DNA from: Mesocentrotus franciscanus
Lineage: Eukaryota; Echinodermata; Echinoidea; Camarodonta; Strongylocentrotidae
Direction of reading: 5' to 3'
DNA length: 64,000 nucleotides
Assembly (NCBI GenBank): GCA_037976565.1
Contig: CP137686.1
Coordinates: 28,349,458 to 28,413,457 of the forward strand
Below are positions 34,175 to 45,740 of the stretch, in pieces. A program made the translations under genes and the position numbers. Position 1 is the stretch's first letter; the number at the start of each line of letters is the position of its first letter. The notes beneath the pieces are model-generated. The model was not told the DNA's origin, did no database searches, and was given only the letters and a program-made list of their open reading frames with translations.

Positions 34175-37100
34175 CTGTCAGAGCAAAACAAAGAAATATC
34201 AAGTGAATTTATTTTGCAAATTCTACCATCAATAGACAACCTGAGATCAGCTCAGGTACTTGATACTTGGTAGGTAATCCTCCAAGGTACTCCTTGTTGA
34301 ATTTTACCTGGAGGGCAATAGTTTTAATCGTTGGTCCTGATATCAAAACAATATTTTTCAATAATATCCCCTTCCAGACCATGTTTGCCGTATTTGATTG
34401 TACGAAACATGCTCCAATGACAAGCGTGATGTGGTACATTTTCAACATAAAAAAACAAAAATCCAAGTTTACAACTCTGTTCCCATGCAACTTTATGCCT
34501 TACAATAATGCTAAATATAACCTAAAACCCAATTGCAACCCTAACCCTATATATTTGAGAAAATGTCACCAGAGCAAATGTCAGATCACAGTATTTACCT
34601 GTATGAATGAAGAGAATTTTGGATCCTTGGAATCTGTCTGGTTCCTCCTTCATCAGACGCATAAGGTGAAAGGTCGCCTTACCAGTATAGACGGGGTCAA
34701 CAAAGATACCTGTGGTCCTGGCTACTTGGTTAATGCATTCTAGTTCTATAGGCTGAGATAAACCATACCCGAGCCCTCTGACCCCTTCCACGACATCTAC
34801 AATGTCCTCTGACCTGATCCCTGATGACCCTTGACCTTCCTGCAAGCCAAGTTCATGTAAAACCTTGTTGATTTCTCCATGGAAATATGTTGCATTGTCA
34901 CATACTGCCATTCCATGGATCCTGTAAGAATAGAATAAGATGAAATGAAAATGGACATGACACACAAAAACAATTTAAACATACTGTTACCTAATAGAAG
35001 TGTCAAGAAACATGTCTACGAGGGTTCATTAACACAAGATGTTTATTCATTACAATTATTTATACCAGTATTCATGATGCTCTTTCCTTTAATTCCTGAC
35101 ATTAAGTTTGTGCATACTAACATGATCATGAATGCAATTCACCCTTTTTATATAATATGGTGCTATGTTGGTCTAATCTTGGGAAATTTTGTGGTATCAG
35201 GAGTACCAACTCATGATCCTGGATATAAAAACTCAAGGAACTAACCTAAGTTTGCTTCCTGTCAGATAGTTGCCAATTGCAAGACCAGCTAGTGATCCAC
35301 TGCTGCCTGTTGTTATGACAATATCGGTGAACCTCTCCTGAACATCCTACAATCACATGACAAAAGTGACTCAAGATTAAAATTTGTATTATTTGTAGAG
35401 TCTAAAAGTTAGATTATTTTCTTCTTATTCTTCATATTTCAACATACTGCATACCATTTTGGGTGTAGTTTTAATTTTAGGGGTTTATAATTAACACTTG
35501 CTTGTATTAAAAAAATTGATTTTCTTCATTATTCTCAAATGTCTCTTCCTCTAAATTCAAGGACATAATCAAATTGACTTTAAGTCATCCAGGAGGGCAG
35601 CATACAAGCGTATCAGCAAGAAAGAAAAATCTAGACAGTGTATATACACAGCACATTTCTTTGATACCCTCGATAACAGCATTACCGGTAATTACTAACA
35701 TGACACAGAAATGAAAAATAAGAAATAGAATAAAACAAAACAAAAACAATATCAAATTAGAAATACTATAGATATATCGACTGCTATGAGAGGCCTGGCT
35801 GTGTTTATAGGCTCAAGGGGACGTTGCATTCTGCCATGACCCAGAGGTGCGCATAGCCTATAGTACTCCTAGTGAACTTGTAGAAACTGAATGAAACTGT
35901 TTTTTTTTTAAACATACTTTTAAATTGATCAACTAAAGAGCCAGCTCTTTGACAAAGTGTAGTTTATTATTCAAGAATTCAGCTGCAGCAAACTAAAGCA
36001 GACAACATATATCACTGTAGATAAACATGACCTACAGAAAGTTTTATTTTGCAAACAAATTTGCATCAGTATAATAGAGTTTGTGTAAGTAAGGAATAAG
36101 AGCCATGCCAAAACTCTGAGCTCTGTTGGGAGCTATTTTAATTGTATTTTGGTAATTACCTGCTGGAGTAGTTCTCTGAAGCATTCCAGGTATCCAAAGA
36201 CTCCTACTGAGTTAGATCCTCCTATTGGGATTGGGTAGCATTTCTTTCCTAGAGAATCTCTAAAAACAGAAAAGAAAGAAGAAAAATATTTACCTGCAAC
36301 GTTATTGGCATTCTCATTTTCTATGTTTAAAGGTGAATAGTGGCATCAACATATATTTACAACTTTGTAAGTTCTGTAAGAAATCAGCAGACACTCACTG
36401 AGAGCACTTGTTAATACTTGGCAACATCTTCAGAAGCTTAAAGGGAAATCCAACCCAAATAGACAACTACTCTAAACGAAAGCAGAAAAATCAGAGAAGC
36501 AATCTGATGAAAGTTTCAATTAAATCTGACTAAATATAACAAAGTTATGAATTTTTGAAAGTTGTAATCACTATACGTATGGGCACTTCAAATTGGCTGA
36601 AGTGGTAATGTCAATGTGATGTAGTGCATGACTACTTTCCCATCTGTTGCCCCATATAATATGACTACAATTTAATTTTTTTCTAAAATTCATGGCTCAG
36701 GAGGGTCTATTCTTGTTAGAGGACCTATAATAATATGCTATCTTTAATATGTTTTGAGTAGTGCCCCAAGGGAGAAGGAACTGTACATGGCAAATGGGAG
36801 CTCTTTATCCATGTCCTACGTCACAATCCACTAACCAAAGTTACCAAACTACTAATTTGAGATTCGCATAGACTTGGTGATCTCATATTTCAAACATTTA
36901 TAACTTCCTTACTATTGGTCCGATTCATTTCAAACTTTTGTCATTATGTTTCTGTTATTTTTCTGCTTTCATACAAATCAACTTATTACAAGGGTTGAAT
37001 TGCCCTTCAATCTTACACAGTCCCATCATGTATCCTGCCTTAATCAAAGCCTAATGGCTAGAGATAAGAATAATAAACATGTTGAGTCATCATCACTTGC

Positions 37101-40100
37101 CTTAGATATTCTACGAGCTGTTGCATTCTGGGATAGATTTGGGAGTTGTACTGAGATTTCTTTGGTATGAGATAGAAACTACATCCAACCATACTGTCTA
37201 ACAATGTGTTGCCTGTGAAAGATCCGTCCAGGTTCTGTGGTCAAATTTGAAGATTAGAAAAAAGTGAATTAAACAAAATTATTTAAAAATGGGAGAGAGG
37301 AGAAAAAGAAAGAAGCAATGTACTACCTAATTAGGTATACAATGTAGGTATAGGTGTAGGTATAGGTATAGGTATTTTATTCCATTCTTCATTAAAAAAA
37401 ACATATATACAATACATACAGATTATACAAATATTGAAATTTGAAATACATAAATACATGTAGAAGGGTAACATTACAGATAATAAAAATACAATAATAT
37501 TAACAGGAAATAGGTTCAGAAAGCAAATTTATGTTGAATGAGGGGTCAACAAAAAAGAGCATTTAGCCTTGTTGAACGTTGACCCCTAAAGAAAGTACAT
37601 ATTTAACAGTACATTAAAGGGACTGTAGCATGACGAGACTATGTGTCTTTCCCGTGGCCCGACTCGGGCCAATAGGGAATAATCCTACTACGGACGATGC
37701 GACCTCAGCATTCACGTAGGTGCAACATACGCGAAACCGAAGCGTGAGGAGAACTTCGGTCTGTTTCGCGAATGCTAGCGCGCGCTGACAATGTAGACTG
37801 TAGAGATTAAGTTGCTGACTACCGTTAATCAAGTCCATTCGTTTACATGCAGTTGTCCAAAAGAAGACGTAGATGGCGTTAACCAGTATTTGCCACGCTA
37901 CACTCCCTTTAAGAAGAAAAAGAATGCAGGTGGAAACAGTAGAAGGGAATAGGAAAACATAATACAGAAAAATTATATACAAATATATACGTCATAAATC
38001 AAATATGATATTCAAAGTTGCAGAGTACATATTTAATAAAAACAATCAAAAGGAACGTTTAAAACTATTTACAGAAGGTTGCTTCTTTAGATGGTTTGGA
38101 ATTGTGCTCCATAGATGAGGACCTTTGTAAAATTTTGTATTCTTTGAAATATTAGTTCTAACTTATGGCAGATGGTATTCTACAGCATTACGTGTACTAT
38201 AATTATGTATGTTACAATTTAAAACAAATTTTGATGTAATTAGAGAAGGTAATAAGCATCTAGAACACATAAACATAAATACTGCAATATTCAATCTATT
38301 AATGTCATAAACGTTTAGATTTAACTGGGAGAAGATTGGCAAGGTATGAGCATTATATGGTGAATTAGAAATTATTCTTACGGCTTTTTTCTGCAAAACA
38401 AATAATTTAGTAATAAAGTAATCATGACTGTTTGACCAAGCAATATTACAATAACTGACATGGGAGAAAATCAATGCATAATATAACATAACTAAATATG
38501 TCTTGTAAAATGTCTCAAACATTAAATAATACCAACATCTTTGGCAACACAATTGCATACGACACCAACGTGTTCATGCCATGTTCAAGATTCATCAATA
38601 TGAACATCTAAAAATTTCACACAAGAAGTATGATTAATTTGATGACCATTAAAAGTGATTGCAAAATTATCTTCAATATGTCATTTAGTGAATACAATAT
38701 ATTGGGTTTTAGCAACATTCAAAACTAATTTATTGTTTATCAACCATTCACTTAACTTATTTAATTCAGAATTGAATGAATCAACTAGTGTAAAGAAATT
38801 ATTATGAGACATGAACACGCTGGTGTCGTCTGCAAATAATATAAAATGTAACAAATCGGATGAACTCACAATATCATTAATATAAATTTAAAAAAGTAAA
38901 GGACCAAGTATTGAACCCTGGGGCACTCCACATCGAATGGGCAAATAAGAAGATTGTTGATTTTGAATAGAAACAAATTGTTGACAATTTGATAAATAAT
39001 CTTTAAATACATGTAAGTGCAACAGAATTCCACGAATACCATAAGCCTCTAACTTACGTAACAAAATTGCATGATTTAAAGTATCAAGAAATAAACCAAT
39101 TGTAAACTGTCTAGAATCAATTGCATAAGAAACTTTATGAATGAAATTAAGAAGAGCAGTCGATGTAGAGTGTCCCATTCGGAAACCATGTTGATTGTCA
39201 GACAAAATATTGCACGATGTTAAGAAAGTATGTAATCGCTTATATACCGGTAAACACTTTTCAAAAATGTTAGAGAAAATAGGAAAGACAGAAATAGGCT
39301 GGTATTCTGTACATTAGTGTGATCACCACTTTTAAAAACTGGAATAACCTGAGCTATTTTCATTTGATTAGGAAAAATACCAGTTGACAAACATGAATTG
39401 AAAATAGAACAAAGAGGTACACAAATCAAATGTATAATTTTTTTGACAACAGTAATATTAACATCATCATAACCACTAACCAGCACTGGTACCATTCTTC
39501 AAACAACAAACAATATTGATAATTGCTTTACATGATATGGGAGTAAAATATGCTGATTTGTCATTAATAAATAAACTATCATTGTAGAAACTGTTGGAAT
39601 ATTGCGCATTGTTTGTTAGATTGAAACCAATATTAACAAAATATTCATTAAAACTTTCAGAGATATCTTCTTTCTTTGTAATTGTGGAACCATTTACATC
39701 AATTTTTTAAACACATTGTTTGACAGATTTCATACCAAGTTCTCCATTAATAGTCTTCCAAATTAGTCTAATATCACCCTTATCATGATTAAATTTATTC
39801 TTATAATATTGATATTTAGCTTTCTTAATTTCATTTGTAACTTTATTTCTGTATTGTTTATAAACTCTTTTCCTATTTTCAGTTGAATTTTCCACAGACT
39901 TTTCATACAATTTCCATTTCTCTTTAATTTTTAACATCAATACTTTATTTATCCATGGTTTATGCTTAATTCAACTGAAGATACCATGTACATATACATG
40001 TATCATTAATCATGAATCAAATCAAAGCAAATCAAAATAACCAAAACTAAGGGTGATAAGTCAGAAAAAATGTGCTTTATTTGTCTTTTATGATAACCAA

Positions 40101-42813
40101 ATGAAATCAAGAGCAAAAGGACAAATTTAACAAATGCAGTTGGTTTAACTTGTTCTAGTAAAAGGAAATAACATGAAAAGAAATTCTACATAATTAGGAG
40201 TTAAGATTATCCATGTTGTACATGGGAATACAGAGAAGTAGAGGTATTTTTTAATAAGTGTGAATCCCTTTATATGACTCTTCCCAGTGAATATACATTG
40301 TATGTGTGTGTAGTTGGAAAGATAACCATCAATCAGATCTGATCAGTGACTATCTGGGAACCAGACTTGAATCTAACCATCAAATAGAAAAAAAACTTGG
40401 TTTCAACAGATCTGTTTAAAGGCAAAGGCAGAGATCTGGGAACTAGACCAACTCGCATCGCCATTTCTTTAATGTTTTTGTTATACTCACTGCTGCCTCT
40501 GATCTGAGTAGGAGATGGCAGTCCATACCAAGCTGTCTGGCAGCTACAGCTGTTGTTCTACAGTGATTAGATCTTACTCCACCACACGTGATCACTGTAT
40601 CACAACCCTGGCTTACTGCGTCAGCTAACAAGAATTCAAGCTTACGAATCTACAGAGAGAAGAAAGAGCATACATAATCAACATCTATTTTAGTTTTTGT
40701 TAAAACATATAAATGAGATTGTATTGCTTTCAAGAACATTCTTATGGTTTTCCCTATTCTTTCCCTTCTCTCTCTCTCTCTAGCTCTCTCCCTCTCTCTA
40801 TCACTCTCCATGGCTTTCTCTTTCTTTCTCTCCTAGTGCTTCCTTTCTTTCCAAGTCTGTCTGCCTGTCTCTATCTCTCTGTTGCTCTCTATGTGATTGT
40901 CTCTCACTTTCTCACTCCCTCTTGCTCAATCCCCTCTCTTTCTTCCTCTTCATCTTCTCTCCTTCCTTAGTGGTCTCTCTGTTTTGTATTCATCCCATCT
41001 TATCAATCATCACAATGAATGCATGAAACACATTTATCTGTAATTACTAGAGATATCTACGCCAAGAACAATAATTCGTCAACATCCATTTTAAGTTTTT
41101 TAACCCCAAACTAACATCCAAAATGAAAATTTGGGCAAAGAGCAAGTCATTGCAAGAATGAATAGATAAATACAGCTATATCATATTACACTTTCTTTCT
41201 ATTGCTGAAAAGACTTAGCTCTTGATCATCCTGCATATTTCCAATAGAACTCTTTTGGCCTAACATAAGGCAAGAAATCTGATAAAGGGATACAAATTGT
41301 ACAGTACATGTCAGCATCATTTCACACAAATTGTGTGTACCTTATTTCCTGACAACGAGCTGCCTGTCATGTCATCTCTCTTGATGAACACTTCAAAGTT
41401 TGTTGGTGTTCCAGGGAGATGCCATTTGTGTATGGGGGTTTTCAGCATGGCAAGCTAGTAAAGAAGAAATAAGAAATAACTTATTAATGGATGTTAGTTC
41501 AAAGGTAATCATAAAATATTTTACAATTACATGACCGTGCTTTTGGGTAAAGCTGATATATTGTTCACATGAATAGGTAGTTACCGGTAGGTATGAATGT
41601 TAGGAATTGTCTTGAGTCAACATACTTTTAGTTTACAGTATTATTACAGTTTTACAGTGTAGTTTTAATCCCCAAAACAACGTCATTCTCTCTAAAATAT
41701 CTTGTAGGAATATTGCTGTCAGTCTTTTAAAGGGTTGCTCATAATAAATCAAAGGACATCTTAATTAGTGATGTACGGTCATCCGAATTATGATTTACAT
41801 TAATTACATGTACTTCAAAACTTCAATCATTAGATGGCATTAGTTGTAATGAATGAAGGATTTACATCAGACTTTATCACAATCAGGTACACACAAAACA
41901 CCTTACAAATGACAGCTGAAAGTAGAATGCATGTGAAAGAAATATTTTGAAAATAGGTTTACATCTACCAAAGATGTGGACCGAAAATATTTCTGTCTCT
42001 TTCGTTCGTTAGCCTCTTATTTGGGTAGGCTTAAGAGACTACCGAACGAAAGAGTCAGAAATTTTCGGTCTACCAAAGATGTAAAGTGACTTAATTAAGT
42101 TAAAATCTAAAATACATATGGAGTAATTATGTATAATATTATGTGTAATGGGTTTCCATTGCTATTAAAAGGTCAAGCGATTTTGTGAAGAAATAATAAA
42201 TCATAAAAATGTACTATGTTATAGTCTTTCAAATAAGCAGGCAAAATACTTTTCAAATGATTTCAATTTTCAAACATACTGAATTAAGAACTAGAACTGA
42301 AGAAAAGATAACTTTTATACAAATCCATTTCACCAAAGAAAGAAATTATAATAATTCTACTGTAAATTGTAAAAGCAAAGACTTCATGATGATTGTCTTC
42401 ATGATGATTGTGCAACATTCATGAAATGTGATATGTGCTGGACTGCATGACAACGTACTCATTTTCATTCAAACTCAAACTCAAAGTCACTCTTTTCTCT
42501 TTGGACTTTTTTTTTTTTTATAAAGCAAAAATTCAAGCAAACAGTTCTAGAATCTACTTGCACTTCCCCGCACCTCGAGTCTATGTTTTGGAACATGCTG
42601 CAGTTTCTCCATCCATGGCGCTGCAGAGTAAGGCTTCAGAGGGAAACCGTCCATGGTTGCTTCCGATGAAAACAGTCGCGGTCGTGAGTTTAGACTTGTT
42701 GTAGGTCTAGTGACACTTGCACTTGAACGCCCTGTTAATGTAGTCACTGGTAGGCAACCATAAAGTCTATGCGTGGGACTGAGGAGTAAGAAAATGAAAA
42801 CATTTTTGGTCAT
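34050..42813 (-). CDS. D-cysteine desulfhydrase (ACC deaminase family), PLP enzyme, 8 coding exons
   Basis: Exons, in transcript order: 42813-42574, 41454-41341, 40649-40491, 37234-37101, 36259-36160, 35346-35246, 34921-34599, 34174-34050. They join in frame to 431 residues. The family (PLP fold type II) splits D-cysteine to pyruvate, H2S and ammonia, or ACC to 2-oxobutyrate. Seen here: PTPIHKW-like substrate region (83-92), Schiff-base Lys K118 in SLSGNK, S145-N146-H147, phosphate-binding TGSSGS (262-267), VDPVYTGKA (357-365) and FIHTGG (387-392). ACC deaminases carry Glu and Leu at the two discriminating positions; here both are Thr (T362, T390), as in D-cysteine desulfhydrases, so that activity is favoured. 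The N-terminal ~50 residues are Arg/Ser/Thr-rich and nearly acid-free (ending RPRLFSSEA), suggesting mitochondrial import. The start at ATG 42811-42813 is the first in-frame ATG after a stop; M54 is an alternative cytosolic start. One intron is GC-AG. The product looks intact. Confidence 0.92.
34599..34921 (-). CDS. DCD coding exon 7
   Basis: The largest exon (residues 283-390), with GLGYG (332-336), VDPVYTGKA and FIHTG. Acceptor TTACAG, donor GTAAAT. Confidence 0.93.
35246..35346 (-). CDS. DCD coding exon 6
   Basis: Residues 250-282 with the phosphate-binding [10 protein letters not shown] loop. Acceptor ATTGTAG, donor GTTAGT. Confidence 0.92.
36160..36259 (-). CDS. DCD coding exon 5
   Basis: Residues 216-249 with [19 protein letters not shown], matching the VIPVGGSN block of the family. 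Acceptor TTTTTAG, donor GTAATT. Confidence 0.93.
36438..37010. mobile_element. ~573 bp foldback MITE, family 2 copy B
   Basis: The left end TTAAAGGGAAATCCAACCC and the right end GGGTTGAATTGCCCTTCAA are inverted repeats extended by ~120 bp arms. It is inverted relative to the copy at 22321-22912. The right flank is TCAA instead of TTAA, one base off a TTAA duplication. It lies in the DCD intron between exons 4 and 5. Confidence 0.82.
37101..37234 (-). CDS. DCD coding exon 4, GC donor
   Basis: Residues 172-215 with [17 protein letters not shown]. Acceptor GACCACAG. The donor reads AAG|GCAAGT: a GC instead of GT, in an otherwise consensus context. Frame to exon 5 is kept only by this cut. Confidence 0.9.
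37335..39985 (-). mobile_element. 5'-truncated, decayed LINE (CR1/L2/Rex-like) with nested MITE
   Basis: On the minus strand: a linker with KPWINKVL and a basic stretch (near 39960-39710), then reverse-transcriptase blocks [28 protein letters not shown] and [11 protein letters not shown], then a C-terminal part ending ~38000, a 3' UTR, and a short tandem tail of ACCTAT units at 37337-37377. The endonuclease part is absent. The frame is broken several times, and FLD in the first RT block is followed by a displaced sequence, so it is inactive. The 3' UTR is interrupted by the MITE at 37614-37912. It lies in the DCD intron between exons 3 and 4, in the gene's own orientation. Confidence 0.85.
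37614..37912. mobile_element. TTAA-flanked MITE, family 1 copy 2 (nested in LINE)
   Basis: Perfect TTAA on both sides (37614-37617, 37909-37912), with inverted ends AGGGACTGTAGC and AGGGAGTGTAGC. It shares most of its length with 21464-21731, including the hairpin CGCGAAACCGAAGC...CTTCGGTCTGTTTCGCG and the right-hand stretch AGATGGCGTTAACCAGTATT. It interrupts the 3' UTR of the LINE. Confidence 0.88.
40491..40649 (-). CDS. DCD coding exon 3
   Basis: Residues 119-171: [38 protein letters not shown]. Acceptor CTCTGTAG, donor GTGAGT. The highest-similarity block of the gene. Confidence 0.95.
40740..40985. repeat. Pyrimidine-rich simple repeat, (CT)n
   Basis: T/C-rich on the + strand with several (CT)n runs, in a DCD intron. 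The overlapping open frame is low-complexity Ser/Leu. Confidence 0.9.
41341..41454 (-). CDS. DCD coding exon 2
   Basis: Residues 81-118: [28 protein letters not shown]. The PLP-binding Lys codon is the last codon of the exon. Acceptor TTTACTAG, donor GTACAC. Confidence 0.94.
41965..42082. mobile_element. 92 bp hairpin insertion with 13 bp flanking direct repeats
   Basis: CTACCAAAGATGT occurs at 41965-41977 and again at 42070-42082. Between them is a near-perfect foldback: ACCGAAAATATTTCTG and CTCTTTCGTTCG on the left, their complements on the right, with a ~12 bp loop. It lies in intron 1 of the DCD gene. Confidence 0.8.
42574..42813 (-). CDS. DCD coding exon 1 with putative mitochondrial presequence
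   Basis: 80 codons, donor GTGCGG. The C-terminal half ([20 protein letters not shown]) is the family's N-terminal region. The N-terminal half is Arg/Ser/Thr-rich with a hydrophobic start (VFIFLLL), like an organelle-targeting peptide. Confidence 0.85.
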
Positions 42814-43794
42814 CCTTGGAAGACTCCTCGTGTAGAGAAATTTATCGCCAGTAGGTAGATAGCTTGCAGGCAATGTCCAGAACCGAAAAGTTATTCAATT
42901 TGTTTGGATCCTGTTGCAGAGGGGCATATACTTGAAGCCCAACATCAAGGTAAACACGACTCCAGCAAAGCATAGAGAGTCATAATACTGCGTATGGACC
43001 TCTAGCGCTGTACCATGTGCTAATAGGCACTAATTTCACACGTGAATTGTCAATACACTTATAACACACAAATGCAGACAACCATGCCGATAAAACTGTA
43101 AGCAAGTTTGACAGTGGACTAACGATTTTAATTTTTAAATTATTCTTTCTAACATCGGTGAGTTGAAAAAATTGTATTTTACTGCTATTTAGGTGTCATC
43201 AATTGTCACTAAAGTACCGATTTTGAGTGAAATCAGTTTAGTTTTGTACAGTGGTGTTTGAAATGTTGAGATCCAAAAAACAGGTTTTAATACACAGCCA
43301 GGATAGCGATGCAGCTATGTGTTGCATACGTTGGTAAACACGACTCGTAAAAATGGAAGGCACCTATTTAGGTATGAAGCGCCAAACAAACAAACAATTT
43401 CATGTACAGAAACATAAGATAAGTTGAGAATCGTCACAATATTATATAAATTATCATTTCAATAATTTTTAGATTTAAAACATCAATCGGAGTGACACTT
43501 AAAAACATATATCGGCCATGTAGGCCTACTGTCATGATTGTCATAATAATCATTCTCAAACTAGCTTACCGTAGAACAACTTAGAAAATAAGCTTTAGAT
43601 TTGAAGGCCTAGCCACGTAGGAAGTCGTCCTGATCGGCCGGGTATGCATTTATTTCATTACTTTAATTTCATATAATTATTCTTAATCTTCCTCTGATCA
43701 TTCATTATCACATGATGTGAGATATTATTTGATTATTTTAAATGGGTGTGAAGTATGTAGTGAGTAAACATGAAGAGTTTGGGGGAGCTGAGTG

Positions 43795-43945
43795 GGAGTG
43801 ATTGTTCGTAGTTACTGCGCCGCGCCTAGCTTGTGTTGATGCGATGTGAATAACGATCCTTTAGCTAGCTAGCACTGTAGCACTAGCAGCTCAGCCGACC
43901 GGCCGCGGCCGGGCGGGCATGCAGCGCAGGCCTCCTTGGCTTGGG
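43795..43945. promoter_or_regulatory. Candidate CpG-rich promoter (DCD side)
   Basis: The strongest CpG/GC peak of the region (CCGACCGGCCGCGGCCGGGC at 43896-43915), ~1 kb upstream of the DCD start codon on its strand. Promoter function is inferred from composition and position. Confidence 0.35.
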
Positions 43946-44448
43946 TGACAATTTGAAACTGAAAGAGAACACAGTGAATGTGTGTTAACTGTGAGGAGAT
44001 GACTATCTAGACATGATAGGCCAGTTATAATATTCCTGCATGTTATAACCGATTTCACAGCAGTTTAAAAATGTTAATTAAGTTAACTAAAGTGAAAGTC
44101 TACTCTAGACACGTAGAACTATTCGTATTCCGCGTTGTACAATGAGTTTACATACTCTGATTGGCCTATAGTATTGGCCGATACGCTCCAGCTGTTTGAA
44201 TTAAAGTGATAGAGGGCCCCCACTTATGTAAGCTTAAGCAATTAGCGCAAGGCCAAGTGCAATGTCAATACAACGTTTTACGTAACATTACATAACGAAC
44301 TGACATGTCGTGCTTTAAACAGGTGACGCATTTCACACATAGGTGACGCACACTCAGCATAGGTACAAACATAAAATAGAAAAATCAACGAACATTTCCG
44401 TACAACTTGCAAGTTTTTACCTTATATATTATGAAAATGAGAATTTTT

Positions 44449-44498
44449 CAAACTTAAGACTTACTTACGTAAGTCTTATGTAAGTCTTAAACTTAAGT
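44449..44498. repeat. Hairpin AAGACTTAC/GTAAGTCTT
   Basis: AAGACTTAC, a TTAC spacer, GTAAGTCTT, then another ATGTAAGTCTTAAACTTAAG. A strong local palindrome in the divergent intergenic region. Confidence 0.8.
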
Positions 44499-44727
44499 GA
44501 AATACTTAACTTTTCAAGGACGCTGAAAAAATCGTAACAAATAGAAGATTTGACTGGAATATCATAATTTTGGTATCGGTAAAAACGGAAAATCGCAAGC
44601 TAGCTCCTCGCACTAATGTCTTATAACATAGAGCCTATGGGAGCCAGCGATAGCCAATCTAAAGGGCCCATGATCGGCTCGTCTAGGCGCCAAATTATGA
44701 AAATGAGCTGAGACGGGAGGAACATAA

Positions 44728-44739
44728 TGCGCATGCGCT
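44728..44739. promoter_or_regulatory. NRF1-type site (GCC2 side)
   Basis: TGCGCATGCGCT, a full NRF1 palindrome in a CpG-poor context, 1.5 kb upstream of the GCC2 start codon. It may mark the GCC2 promoter and untranslated first exon. Confidence 0.45.
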
Positions 44740-45497
44740 GGCTGTATTGCCGATGTAAGCTAAAGTTCTACGTGCTAGATCTACATCATCTATACCTAGG
44801 CTAGTCTAACTTCTAATCTAAGCTATATAATTATAAGTTATATATAGTAGGCCTACACTACTACTATAGCAGTATTAGTATGAAGGGGTGACCAAAGTTC
44901 ACAGAGATTTTGAAAATATTAGAAAATGTAATATTCAATCTATGATTTCTCATATTCTACACAAAATTACTTATTTCAATTATTACCAAATGGACGGCAA
45001 AGTGTTTCACTACAAATTGGTTCAACTAGAAAATTTATCGTCATAGGATTCTAGAGATATCGCGATCTAAAAATTTGATGTCAGGTCGGCGTGCACGCTG
45101 CAACCAAAAAATTCATAAAAACAACTAACTCCAGGGAGCTCGCATAGGAAACGATTCAAACAGCGGGTTGGGTCACATTTTTTTGAAATGTAAAGGAGTA
45201 GTAATTACAATTTTTACTTACAATTTTTTTCGACTTCTCTTGGCATCTTTCCAACCACTTGAAATTATAATTTGAAGAAGTCTTTGATGGGAAAAGGGTG
45301 ATTCCTCGTCCTAACCCAATTCATCCCATGTTGTATATCGTTGATTCAACATGGCGAAGAGAAAGTATGCATACATGTACCGCACATTCATGAATTGAAA
45401 TTGAAATCATGAATTTGATGAAACTAGAACTTTGATTTTCACAACCTTTGGCCATCTTGATTTCTCATTATATATCTAAAGGCCATGGGTCATTTAG

Positions 45498-45740
45498 TGT
45501 GTAATCTTAGACACCCACAGTCTAGGAAGGTGGAAAGAAGTCGCAACATTGCATTGCTTTCAATAAACTGCTTCTGTGTGTGGAATCATTGGGTGGTGAC
45601 TGGTGGCTTATTGTTTCCTGTGTAATCTTAGACACCCACAGTCTAGGAAGGTGGAAAGAAGTCGCAACATTGCATTGCTTTCAATAAACTGCTACTGTGT
45701 GCGGAATCATTGAGTGGTGACTGGTGGCTTTGTTGTTTCC
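45498..45740. repeat. 121 bp tandem duplication
   Basis: TGTGTAATCTTAGACACCCA starts at 45498 and again at 45619. The two copies differ at only a few positions, so the duplication is recent. Confidence 0.95.

Noticed and set aside
34267..34743. Plus-strand 158-codon ORF
   Set aside because: It overlaps the antisense of DCD exon 7, whose conserved motifs fix the coding strand.
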